In this document: positions 17,601 to 26,590 of the stretch, in pieces | Position numbering within the stretch: position 1 is the stretch's first letter | Layout of the letters: each line of letters begins with the position of its first letter | DNA from: Pirellulales bacterium | GTDB taxonomy: Bacteria > Planctomycetota > Planctomycetia > Pirellulales > JANQPP01 | Direction: 5' to 3' | DNA: 37,921 nt | Assembly: GCA_028289405.1 (NCBI GenBank) | Contig: JANQPP010000213.1 | Location: 1 to 37,921 of the forward strand | The notes under the pieces: model-generated | What the model was told of the DNA's origin: nothing | What the model saw: the letters and a program-made list of their open reading frames with translations, nothing else | Database searches by the model: none | Program-made: the position numbers and the translations under genes

Positions 17601-20024
17601 TCATCTGCCGGCTTGCATGGCCAGCCGCACCCAAAATGGATGTTGGCGGTCCGCACGCAAGCGGACATCCTCTAGAATGGTTTCAATGTCTGGTTCGAGG
17701 TAATCGTCGGACGTGCGTCGGGAATTGATCTGAAGTTCGATCCGGCGATTGAAATCGATCATTTCCGGCGTCAGCCAGAGCGTCACGAATTTCGAGCCCG
17801 TCGTGACCCGCAAGCGGTTGTTCCGCACGTTCACGGTACCGTGAATTTGCATCGGGCGAGGATTACGCGCGGGAAACTGATGCGGAAGAATGGTGACGCG
17901 TGACGGGAGCCCGTCCACTTCGGCCCACCAAAAGAAACGGTCCCAGGGCCGCATCGTGACGGCGGTGAAATCCTCGGGAAAGAAATTTCGCCGATGCAGT
18001 CCCATCCACTCGAAGAGCCGCTGAATCTCGTCTTGGAAATGCTCGTGTCCTCGGCCCCGGTATTCCACGACCGTGACATCGAATCCCGAGCGCGTGAGAT
18101 AGCGGTCCAGGATCGGAGCATTCTCGAACATCTTGTCGCCGTCTAGCTCACCGCCCACGAAATACAACGGCACATGCTTGGCGTTCAGTGTGTAGTGTTG
18201 ACAGTATTTTTTCCCCTGGGCCGTGATGGGAATCACTCCCGCCCACAGATCGGGATGCGCTAGCCCCAAATCCCAAGCCGCATCCCCGCCCATCGAATGG
18301 CCCGAAAGAAAGACACGATCGGTATCGATGGAAAATTTCCGGCAAGCGTCCCGGTAGCAATCCAGGATGATTTGATGTTCCCGCGCGGAATATCCATATA
18401 CCGTCTGCTTGTCCCCCGCCCACGGCACGGCGATCACGATATAACCGTGCCGCGCTGCTTGGCCGATGCGCTGGCCCTGTTCGTTTACCTCCCCGGCCCA
18501 CCAATCGATTTGCTGGGCCGCCGTGGACATCGCTCCGTGTAGCGTGAGGATCGCCGGATAACGGCGGTACGGGTCGTATTCGGGCGGCAATTGGATGTGA
18601 TAACCCAGCGGAAGTTCGTCCTCTTCGGCTGGCAACTCCACTTGAAAGTAGCCATCTATGCCTTCGACCGCTTCCGGCGGATCAAGCGGAGGTTTCATGT
18701 GATCGAGCAGCGCCGCGATGTATTTGGGCGTTGCCCCCTCTTGCGAGCGCAACTCCGTGAGGATCAGCCGGCGGCGGCCCGGATCGAGTTCCCGCAAGTA
18801 ATCGCGGACCATCTGGCGGACCTGCCACAGGGAGAGCGTGGTGGGCAGGTTGGCTTGGGCTAGCGAGCTTCCCACCAGCCAGCCGCTAATCGCCAAGGAC
18901 AGTTTTTGCTCGTTGTCGGTGGCCGTGTCGCTCTCGAAACGCAGGTAGGAAGCCATCCGCTGCGACGTGTTGAACCACGTCTCGAGAGAAAGCTCCGCTG
19001 AAAGTTCACGCTGCACGGTCTCTAGGGGAACTCGATAAAGCTCTTCGGTGACCAAGGCGCGATTTTCCGCGAAAGACGCCTTGAAAGCCTCGTAAGCGGT
19101 TTCAGCTTGGGAATAGGCGTCTAGTTCTTCACGCACTTCGATCAGCGTCTCGCCCGCGACGCCTTCGGTGGGAAATTCAGCAAGCAGGTTTCGGACGAGC
19201 CGATGTTGTCCACCGTTTTTCCGTCGCTGCAATTCGCGGAGCAGTTGCTCGGCCTCTAATTGCCTCAGCGCCGCCAACTGCGGTCCCAAGTCCTCCGCGG
19301 CGTCCGGAAACTCCCGCAAAATCTCGGCGAGTTCTTCGCGGGCATCGCCATATCTTTCCCCCTGTAAAAATAGCCGGACCAGTTGCAGCCGGTCCTCTTT
19401 CTTCGTGCGGTCGATTTTCTTGTCGAGAATTGTGTGCAAGGTATCACGAGGAATGGAACTGGTGGCGATCCGCATGTCCCATTCATAGGAGGCCGTTTTG
19501 GCCATTTGCAGCGATTCGACCCGCGTCCAGCGCGGCGTGATTTCGGTGATCCCCTGCAAGACATTGATATCGCGTTTAGGCCCCGCCAACTGCACCAACC
19601 GCCGCCCATATTCGTCAAACGGCGCGACCCGGAACAGAACACCGATACTTCCCAAACGCCGCCCGGAGGTCACCCGCTGATGTAGCAGGATTCGCTGCAT
19701 CGATTGCAGGTCATCCTCGGGCGTCACGCCGTCGGCGCGGATTTGATGCAGTGAAACGAAAGTCCGCCGGAGATCATCGTCCACCATCACAATCAAGGGG
19801 ACTCGGTCCGGTCCATCCGGTTTACGAGCGAGTGTCGGAATCCGCGCGGTGGATCCCATCAGCACCCGGCCATCCTTCAGGATGACCGTGGCGGCCGGCG
19901 CATGGTGCGCATGGCAAGCGATCCACGCACTCCATAGGAAGCAACTAGCGATCCCTTTCCAGGCGGTTTCCCTGTGCGGGATGCATTTACCTCGCCTCTG
20001 CCAGGGGAAACATTTCTGCAACAT
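17601..20024 (-). CDS. Secreted alpha/beta hydrolase (esterase/peptidase-like) with long N-terminal region
   Basis: The frame opens at 20138, but the ATG at 20024 has AGGGGAG 6 nt upstream and starts a signal peptide (hydrophobic stretch IASCFLWSAWIACHA, cleavage near APA-A), giving 807 aa. Residues about 45-440 are a helical region of unknown role (TPR-like in places, e.g. GERYGDAREELAEILREFP). The C-terminal half is an alpha/beta hydrolase related to Dienelactone-hydrolase/prolyl-oligopeptidase-type esterases. The nucleophile Ser577 is in GHSMGGD, the acid is probably Asp628 in GGELDGD, and the catalytic His is in RGRGHEHF (about 660). HGAM near 496 supplies the oxyanion hole. It probably acts in the periplasm on an ester or peptide substrate. 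The specificity is unknown. Confidence 0.88.
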   Translation of the reverse strand: MLQKCFPWQRRGKCIPHRETAWKGIASCFLWSAWIACHAHHAPAATVILKDGRVLMGSTARIPTLARKPDGPDRVPLIVMVDDDLRRTFVSLHQIRADGVTPEDDLQSMQRILLHQRVTSGRRLGSIGVLFRVAPFDEYGRRLVQLAGPKRDINVLQGITEITPRWTRVESLQMAKTASYEWDMRIATSSIPRDTLHTILDKKIDRTKKEDRLQLVRLFLQGERYGDAREELAEILREFPDAAEDLGPQLAALRQLEAEQLLRELQRRKNGGQHRLVRNLLAEFPTEGVAGETLIEVREELDAYSQAETAYEAFKASFAENRALVTEELYRVPLETVQRELSAELSLETWFNTSQRMASYLRFESDTATDNEQKLSLAISGWLVGSSLAQANLPTTLSLWQVRQMVRDYLRELDPGRRRLILTELRSQEGATPKYIAALLDHMKPPLDPPEAVEGIDGYFQVELPAEEDELPLGYHIQLPPEYDPYRRYPAILTLHGAMSTAAQQIDWWAGEVNEQGQRIGQAARHGYIVIAVPWAGDKQTVYGYSAREHQIILDCYRDACRKFSIDTDRVFLSGHSMGGDAAWDLGLAHPDLWAGVIPITAQGKKYCQHYTLNAKHVPLYFVGGELDGDKMFENAPILDRYLTRSGFDVTVVEYRGRGHEHFQDEIQRLFEWMGLHRRNFFPEDFTAVTMRPWDRFFWWAEVDGLPSRVTILPHQFPARNPRPMQIHGTVNVRNNRLRVTTGSKFVTLWLTPEMIDFNRRIELQINSRRTSDDYLEPDIETILEDVRLRADRQHPFWVRLAMQAGR

Positions 20025-20311
20025 GAATTCTCCCCTGCCGGCGGTTCCGGAGTCCGGTGGGATCGCTGGGCGAAAAGCGGTGCCAGGATGGCAGCCAAGG
20101 CCTCCACTCCATTGTGTTCTAGCCACCGTGCAAGTCAAATCGGGCCGAGACGAGAGATGAGGATTTCACTCGTAGCGAATCGAAAACAGGTTGAGGCATG
20201 CAGAGTCTCGTGGAATCTCGCCGACCGCCATACAATTTCCGCTGGCGCGCGCCGGCAAGCTAGGCCCGTGAATCCGCACTTTCTTTTTGATCCCCCTGCA
20301 GGAGGAGTCCC
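20025..20311. other. Divergent intergenic region
   Basis: 287 bp between the secreted hydrolase (minus) and the flavin oxidoreductase (plus). It must hold promoters for both, but no box stands out clearly. No gene is visible. Confidence 0.5.
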
Positions 20312-21769
20312 GTGTATCCCAAGGTCGCGCAGTTCAAGACCGTGGATCAGTTTCGCGACCGGCTCGCCGAACTGGATATCGCGTGGCCCATGGATGAGAC
20401 GATTCTGACCCGCGAGTCGGGTTCCCCCTTAGCCGATCCACTCCAGATTGGCGAATTTCGCGTCGGCAATCGCTGGTGCATCCATCCCATGGAAGGCTGG
20501 GACGCCGAACTGGATGGCTCCCCTTCGCCGCTGACGCTACGACGCTGGCAGCATTTTGGGCTCAGCGGCGCCAAGTGGATTTGGGGGGGCGAAGCGGCTG
20601 CCGTGCAAACCGATGGACGCGCGAACCCTCGCCAGACGTTGGCCACCGAGGAAAATCGAAGCGGCCTTGCCCGCCTGCTGGATACCCTCCTCACCGCGCA
20701 TCAGGAGTCCTGCGGACGAACGGATGACCTGTTTGTCGGCTTGCAGCTTACACACTCGGGACGATTCTCTCGCCCCAACGGGCCTCGGTTGGAACCCCGC
20801 ATCGCGTACCACCATCCCTTGCTGGATGATAAGTTTGGTATCGGATCGGACGATGATTCGGTGGTATGGACCGACGAAGAGCTAGAAAAACTCATCGACC
20901 AATACGTGGCGGCGGCCGCGCTGGCCCAGCAGGTCGGATTTCACTTCGTCGACGTGAAAGCATGCCACGGCTATCTGCTGCACGAGTTTCTAAGTGCCCG
21001 TTCTCGCAAAGGCCGCTTCGGTGGAGACCTCGCTGGTAGAGCCAAGCTGCTACGCACGATCATTCGGCGGATTCGAGACGAAGTTCCCGAACTTCTGGTG
21101 GGAGTCCGATTGAGCATCTTCGACACCGTGCCTTATGCCACAAGTCGTGAAATCGGCAAGCCGATGCCGTACGCCGATCACCTCCCCTACGCATTGGGGT
21201 TTGGTGTTAGCGAGGAGGATCCCCTCTCCTTGGATTTGACGGAGCCCTTGCAACTTCTGCATTGGCTATGCGAGGACGGCGTGGCAGCATTCAATATTTC
21301 TTGCGGTAGCCCCTACTACTGTCCCCATATTCAGCGTCCCGCCATCTTCCCCCCCAGCGATGGTTACCTGCCTCCGGAGGATCCACTGGTGGGGGTTGCC
21401 CGGCAAATCGAAGCCACGCGGCAATGCAAGGCAGCGGTTCCGGACGTGCCGATCGTGGGCTCGGGGCTTTCCTATCTGCAGGACTATCTGCCCCACGTCG
21501 CGCAAGCTGTTGTGCGGGAAGGCTGGGCGGACGCGGTGGGATTAGGCCGGATGGTACTTTCCTATCCCACGCTTCCGGCGGACACGCTCAATCAGGGAAA
21601 AATGCACCGCAGGCAGGTTTGCCGCACCTTCAGCGACTGCACGACGGCCCCCCGGCATGGTTTGGTCTCCGGCTGTTACCCGCTGGATTCCTACTACAAG
21701 GAGCTTCCGGAAAACGAATCGCTGAAGCGAATCAAAACTTCCTTGTCGCCGAGCGGACGAGAGAAGTAA
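20312..21769 (+). CDS. NADH:flavin oxidoreductase of the Old Yellow Enzyme family
   Basis: An FMN-dependent (beta/alpha)8-barrel reductase of 485 aa, longer than the classic OYE of about 360-400 aa. It starts at GTG, with GGAGGAG 5 nt upstream. Barrel landmarks are VGLQLTHSGRFSRPNG (about 144-159), the active-site region VDVKACHGYLLHEFLSARSRKGRFGG (catalytic His in KACHGYL), VGVRLSIFD, and the C-terminal phosphate-binding VGLGRMVLSYP. The C terminus has three cysteines (CRTFSDCTTAPRHGLVSGC), a pattern reminiscent of the cluster-binding region of 2,4-dienoyl-CoA reductase-type members. No second flavin domain is present. The substrate is unknown. It stands alone between divergent and spacer regions. 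Confidence 0.9.
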   Translation: MYPKVAQFKTVDQFRDRLAELDIAWPMDETILTRESGSPLADPLQIGEFRVGNRWCIHPMEGWDAELDGSPSPLTLRRWQHFGLSGAKWIWGGEAAAVQTDGRANPRQTLATEENRSGLARLLDTLLTAHQESCGRTDDLFVGLQLTHSGRFSRPNGPRLEPRIAYHHPLLDDKFGIGSDDDSVVWTDEELEKLIDQYVAAAALAQQVGFHFVDVKACHGYLLHEFLSARSRKGRFGGDLAGRAKLLRTIIRRIRDEVPELLVGVRLSIFDTVPYATSREIGKPMPYADHLPYALGFGVSEEDPLSLDLTEPLQLLHWLCEDGVAAFNISCGSPYYCPHIQRPAIFPPSDGYLPPEDPLVGVARQIEATRQCKAAVPDVPIVGSGLSYLQDYLPHVAQAVVREGWADAVGLGRMVLSYPTLPADTLNQGKMHRRQVCRTFSDCTTAPRHGLVSGCYPLDSYYKELPENESLKRIKTSLSPSGREK

Positions 21770-22160
21770 GCGGATATCCTTTTCACGCCTGGAGTTGTGG
21801 CCATCCCATGGCTATGGTGAGGTCCTGAGATCGGCGAAATGAGGAGTGCCAGGATATAATTCCGGAAGAAACTTCGGGACGCCGATGAATTTGCGGATCG
21901 GACGGTTTGTGGACCTCATACGGACAGTCGCGAAAAGCCCGCAACTGCGGGATGAACCGGGATGTCGCGTCTACGCACACCAGGGACGAAATGCTATATT
22001 TCTCAGATGCGCAAGGGTTTGTGTCGAAGTAAACCAGGCTTAAATTGACGCCGGGCGATTAACCGTCGTGCGCGGATCCGGCCCGTGCGAATAGACATAT
22101 CAATAGAGTGGTGCTTCGGTTCGTTGATGATTCGGAGAAGTGCCACGTAAGGACAAGGGA
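21770..22160. other. Spacer upstream of lpd
   Basis: 391 bp with no supportable gene. A hairpin TGGCCAT-CCC-ATGGCTA (21799-21815) lies 30 bp after the oxidoreductase stop codon and may be a weak terminator, but it has no T tract. The promoter of the pyruvate dehydrogenase genes should lie here; I cannot pin it down. Confidence 0.4.
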
Positions 22161-23585
22161 ATGCATTCGGAGTTAGTGGTATTGGGTGGCGGGCCTGGTG
22201 GCTACGCGGCGGCATTCTTGGCCGCGGACCTCGGCATGGAAGTCACCGTCGTGGAGAAAGAACCGCGACTCGGCGGCGTGTGCCTGTTGCGAGGCTGCAT
22301 CCCTTCCAAAGCGCTACTGCATGTGGCGAAGGTCATCAGCGAAACACGCGAAATGGCGGAATGGGGCGTGGAATGGACGTCACCGCAGATTCAAGTCGAA
22401 AAGCTACGGGCTCGGAAAGATCAGGTCATTGATACGCTCACCGGCGGGCTGAAGCAGTTGGCTCAACGAAGAAAAGTCCGCGTGCTGCATGGGCGCGGCG
22501 TCTTCGAGGATTCGGGTACTCTCCGCGTGGAACGCACGGAAGAAGGAGCCAGCGACGAAATTGTCACTTATGATCACCTTATTTTGGCCGTGGGCTCACG
22601 ACCGACAATTCCCGCCCCTTTTCAGTCAGTTTCCGAGCGGGTCATGGACTCCACCGGCGCGCTCGCGTTGGCGGACGTACCGGAGTCCTTGCTGGTCATC
22701 GGTGGCGGTTACATCGGCTTGGAGATGGGCACGGTCTATGCTGAACTCGGCTCGCGGGTCAGCGTGGTGGAATTCATGGACCGCTTGCTCCCCGGAGCGG
22801 ATCCCGACTTGGTGAAGCCACTACACAAAAGATTGTCGAAGCTGTTCACCGCGATTCACTTGAACCACAAGGTAACTTCACTTCGCGAATCCGGCTCCCA
22901 GGTCGAAGCGGAATTTGAGGGACCAGAAGGGGTGGTGAAGGAATCCTATGACCGGGTGTTGGTGGCGATCGGCCGTCGTCCCAACAGCGACCAATTGGGC
23001 CTGGAAAATACACAAGTAAAGATCGATGAGCGAGGATTTGTCGTCACCGACGAACGGCAGCAGACGGACGATCCCAAAATCTTCGCTATTGGCGACGTGG
23101 CCGGCGAGCCGATGTTGGCGCACAAAGCCAGCCGAGAAGGCAAGGTTGCCGTGGAGGCCATCCATGGGGAACCCGCCGTGTTCGACGCGCAGGCCATTCC
23201 CGCCGTGGTTTTCACCGACCCGGAAATCGCCTGGGCGGGATTAACCGAATCACAGGCGAAAGAGGAAGGCCGAAAAGTGACTGTGGCCCAATATCCGTGG
23301 GCGGCCAGCGGTCGGGCACAATCTCTCGGACGCACCGAAGGACTGACGAAATGGATTCTCGATCCGGAAACGGAGCGTCTGCTGGGCATGGGCATCGTGG
23401 GTTCGGGCGCGGGAGAACTCATCGCCGAGGGAGTGCTGGCCATGGAGATGGGCTGTACCGCGCGGGACCTAGCGGAGACGATTCATCCACACCCCACGCT
23501 GAGCGAAACCGCCTTCAACGCCGCCGAGGTATTCTACGGCATCGCCACGGAGATCTACCGGCCCAAACGGGCGGCTAAAAGTTAA
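22161..23585 (+). CDS. lpdA: Dihydrolipoyl dehydrogenase (E3)
   Basis: The FAD- and NAD-dependent E3 component that reoxidises dihydrolipoamide in 2-oxoacid dehydrogenase complexes. I start at the ATG at 22161, with AAGG 8 nt upstream (474 aa); a GTG 7 codons earlier is less likely. The FAD motif is GGGPGGYAAA (9-18). The redox-active disulfide is Cys41/Cys46 in GGVCLLRGCIPSK, where most family members read GGTCLNVGCIPSK. The NAD-binding motif is VIGGGYIGLEMG (about 178-189), the second FAD segment is FAIGDVAGEPMLAHKA, and the catalytic His444-Glu449 dyad is in HPHPTLSE. It is followed by aceE and aceF in the same direction, so it most likely serves pyruvate dehydrogenase. Confidence 0.96.
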   Translation: MHSELVVLGGGPGGYAAAFLAADLGMEVTVVEKEPRLGGVCLLRGCIPSKALLHVAKVISETREMAEWGVEWTSPQIQVEKLRARKDQVIDTLTGGLKQLAQRRKVRVLHGRGVFEDSGTLRVERTEEGASDEIVTYDHLILAVGSRPTIPAPFQSVSERVMDSTGALALADVPESLLVIGGGYIGLEMGTVYAELGSRVSVVEFMDRLLPGADPDLVKPLHKRLSKLFTAIHLNHKVTSLRESGSQVEAEFEGPEGVVKESYDRVLVAIGRRPNSDQLGLENTQVKIDERGFVVTDERQQTDDPKIFAIGDVAGEPMLAHKASREGKVAVEAIHGEPAVFDAQAIPAVVFTDPEIAWAGLTESQAKEEGRKVTVAQYPWAASGRAQSLGRTEGLTKWILDPETERLLGMGIVGSGAGELIAEGVLAMEMGCTARDLAETIHPHPTLSETAFNAAEVFYGIATEIYRPKRAAKS

Positions 23586-23822
23586 AAGCGGGTGGACGAG
23601 CCACCGCCTTCGTCCGAAGCCTGATAATAAATCGCGGAGAACCGGAAGTTTCATCGTCGGCTAGAGTAGGATCCTCTCTCCGTCCGACGAAACAACAGCC
23701 AGAAATCGAATTTACGTGGCCGCTGCGGAAAGCAGTTGTTCAATCACAAAAAATACCTGAGCGAATGCGAGCTAAAATTCGATGTCGGTTCGCCATGTTG
23801 CGTATTGAGAGGAGATAAAGCG

Positions 23823-26522
23823 GTGTCACTAATGTCGAAGCCAGAAGTAAATCAGCAGAAGCGGCCCTCCCTGGAACAGGTGGAGATTCAAGAGTGGCGG
23901 GAGTCGCTCCATTACATCCTCCGCAGCCGGGGCGCCGAAGCGGTGAGTGAGTTGCTCACGCTGCTCGATGATGAAGCCATGCGGCATGGCGTGGATCTCC
24001 CCTTCTCCGCGAACACCCCCTATGTGAACACGATCCCGGTGGAGAAGCAGCCGCCGTATCCTGGCGACCGTGAAATCGAACGCCGTATCAAGAGCATCAT
24101 TCGCTGGAACGCGATGGCCATGGTGACCCGCGCCAATCGAGACAAGAGCCTCGGCATTGGCGGGCATATTTCCACGTTCGCCTCGGCGGCGACGTTGTTC
24201 GAGGTTGCTTTTAATCACTTCCTGCGCGGCAAGGGAGACGATTTCTCCGGCGACATGGTGTACTTCCAAGGGCATGCCGCGCCGGGCATCTATTCACGGG
24301 CGTTTCTTGAAGGCCGCCTGACCGAGCAACATCTCGTCAATTTCCGGCGGGAATTGGCTCCCGGCGGCGGGCTCTCTTCTTATCCTCATCCCTGGCTGAT
24401 GCCGAATTTTTGGGAGTACCCCACGGTCTCCATGGGCCTGGCTCCGATCATGGCCATCTATCAGGCCCGCTTTAACCGCTACCTCATGGACCGGGGGATC
24501 AAGGATACCAGCCAGCGCCGCGTGTGGGCCTTCTTGGGTGATGGGGAATGTGATGAGCCAGAAACCTTGGGCGCGATCACCTTGGCCTCTCGGGAGAAGC
24601 TCGACAACCTCAAGTTCGTGATCAATTGCAACCTGCAACGCCTGGACGGCCCTGTGCGCGGCAATGGCAAGATCATTCAGGAACTCGAAGCCATCTTTCG
24701 TGGAGCCGGCTGGAACGTCATCAAGGTCATCTGGGGCGGCGATTGGGATCCCCTGCTCACCAAGGACCGTGAACGAGGTCTGCTCGTCAAGCGGATGGGC
24801 GAGGTCGTGGATGGCGAATACCAAAAGTACACCGTCACCCCAGGCAGCTACATCCGCGAAAAGTTCTTCGGCAAGTATCCCGAATTGGCGGAATTGGTCC
24901 GCAACTATTCGGACGAAAAACTCAGCCGGATGCGCCGCGGCGGACACGATCCCGAGAAGGTTTACGCCGCCTATCAAGCCGCCGTGGAATGCACGGACAA
25001 ACCGACTGTCATCTTGGCCAAGACCATCAAGGGATACGGCCTGGGCGAAGCGGGCGAAGGCCGCAATGTCACGCACAATCAGAAAAAGCTCAACGATGAA
25101 GAAGTCCGCGAATTCCGCACGCGGTTCGGTATTCCCATCTCCGACGATGAAGTGGCCCAAGCGCCTTTCTATCGCCCGCCGGAGGACAGCGCGGAAATGC
25201 AATACCTTCAAGCCCGGCGGAAGGAATTGGGAGGCTATCTGCCCACGCGGGTCACCAAGCCGGTCACCATGGAAACGCCGAAGTTGGAGGAATTCCAGGA
25301 TTTCCTCGAAGGGAGTGGAGATCGCGAGGTTTCCACGACGATGGCCGTGGTCAACCTGCTCACCAAGTTGCTACGGCACAAGAGCATCGGCAAGAACATC
25401 GTGCCCATCGTACCGGATGAATCGCGGACCTTCGGCATGGAGGGCATGTTCCGGCAGTTCGGCATCTACTCGCACATCGGGCAATTGTACGAACCGGTCG
25501 ACCGTGACCAATTGACGTACTACAAGGAGGCCAAAAACGGCCAGATCCTCGAAGAGGGGATCACCGAAGCCGGTTCCATGTCTTCGTTCATCGCCGCCGG
25601 CACCGCCTACAATTCACACGGGATCAACATGATTCCGTTCTACATCTTCTACTCCATGTTCGGCTTCCAGCGGATTGGCGACCTCATCTGGTGCGCTTCC
25701 GATGCCCGAGCCAAAGGCTTTCTCATCGGCGGCACGGCGGGCCGCACCACGCTCGCTGGGGAAGGGCTGCAACACCAGGATGGCCACAGCTTGCTGAACT
25801 CCATCGCCTTTCCCACGGTGCGTTCCTATGATCCCGCTTACGCTTATGAGTATGCCGTGATCATTCTCGACGGCATGCGAAAAATGTATGAACTGGGTGA
25901 GGACGCGATCTATTATCTCACCGCCGAGAACGAAAACTACCTCATGCCTCCCATGCCCAGCGGCGTGGAGGAAGGCATCATCAAAGGCATCTACCGAATC
26001 GGTCCCCAGGAAGCCGATGGAGCCCAGCACCGCGTGCAACTTTTTGGCAGTGGCCCGATTCTCCGCGAAGTGCTGCGGGCGCAAACGTTGCTCGCCGAAC
26101 GTTTCGGTATCTCCAGCGATGCTTGGAGCGTGACTAGCTACACGGAATTGCGGCGCGACGCGCATACGGCCGCGCGGTGGAACTTGTTGCATCCCCAGGA
26201 GACGCCTCGCCGCTCGTATTTCGAAAAAGCTATCGAGGGGGTCGAGGGGCCCTTCATCGCCGCTTCGGATTATGTTTGCGCCGTGCCGGAGCAGTTGAAT
26301 CCCTGGGTGCCAGGAGGCCTGACAATTCTGGGCACCGATGGTTTCGGTCGCAGCGATGCTCGCCCGGAACTGCGGCGGCATTTCGAGGTCGACGCGGAGT
26401 GTATTACCGTCGCTACTCTAAATCGTCTGGCACAGCTCGGTAAAATCGAGAAACAAACGGTGGCCCGCGCGATTCAAGAGTTCGAGATCGATCCGGAAAA
26501 ACCGAATCCGCTATATGCATAG
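23823..26522 (+). CDS. aceE: Pyruvate dehydrogenase E1 component, homodimeric type
   Basis: Thiamine-diphosphate enzyme that decarboxylates pyruvate and acetylates the lipoyl group of E2. The frame is open from 23736, but the GTG at 23823 has GAGGAG 8 nt upstream (899 aa, MSLMSKPEVNQQKRPS); E. coli AceE is 887 aa. Conserved AceE blocks are NTPYVNTIP, SLGIGGHISTFASAATLFEVAFNHFLRG, the ThDP-binding LGDGECDEPE...NCN motif (about 240-275), VSTTMAVVNLLTKL, and RTTLAGEGLQHQDGHS. It is the single-chain form, not the alpha/beta split form of Gram-positives and mitochondria. There are 237 bp after lpd (with a small GGTGG/CCACC hairpin at 23591-23605) and 68 bp before aceF. Confidence 0.97.
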   Translation: MSLMSKPEVNQQKRPSLEQVEIQEWRESLHYILRSRGAEAVSELLTLLDDEAMRHGVDLPFSANTPYVNTIPVEKQPPYPGDREIERRIKSIIRWNAMAMVTRANRDKSLGIGGHISTFASAATLFEVAFNHFLRGKGDDFSGDMVYFQGHAAPGIYSRAFLEGRLTEQHLVNFRRELAPGGGLSSYPHPWLMPNFWEYPTVSMGLAPIMAIYQARFNRYLMDRGIKDTSQRRVWAFLGDGECDEPETLGAITLASREKLDNLKFVINCNLQRLDGPVRGNGKIIQELEAIFRGAGWNVIKVIWGGDWDPLLTKDRERGLLVKRMGEVVDGEYQKYTVTPGSYIREKFFGKYPELAELVRNYSDEKLSRMRRGGHDPEKVYAAYQAAVECTDKPTVILAKTIKGYGLGEAGEGRNVTHNQKKLNDEEVREFRTRFGIPISDDEVAQAPFYRPPEDSAEMQYLQARRKELGGYLPTRVTKPVTMETPKLEEFQDFLEGSGDREVSTTMAVVNLLTKLLRHKSIGKNIVPIVPDESRTFGMEGMFRQFGIYSHIGQLYEPVDRDQLTYYKEAKNGQILEEGITEAGSMSSFIAAGTAYNSHGINMIPFYIFYSMFGFQRIGDLIWCASDARAKGFLIGGTAGRTTLAGEGLQHQDGHSLLNSIAFPTVRSYDPAYAYEYAVIILDGMRKMYELGEDAIYYLTAENENYLMPPMPSGVEEGIIKGIYRIGPQEADGAQHRVQLFGSGPILREVLRAQTLLAERFGISSDAWSVTSYTELRRDAHTAARWNLLHPQETPRRSYFEKAIEGVEGPFIAASDYVCAVPEQLNPWVPGGLTILGTDGFGRSDARPELRRHFEVDAECITVATLNRLAQLGKIEKQTVARAIQEFEIDPEKPNPLYA

Positions 26523-26590
26523 CGAGGCAGCCCCCGCGAGATAAGCCAGCAGTTTTTCAGGCACACTAGAAAAGCGAGACATTTACGACG

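Noticed and set aside
21846..22043. 65-codon frame upstream of lpd
   Set aside because: GTG start with the purine run directly abutting it, no recognisable features.
24294..25211. 305-codon open frame antisense to aceE
   Set aside because: AceE on the other strand is unmistakable; this frame has no start signal.
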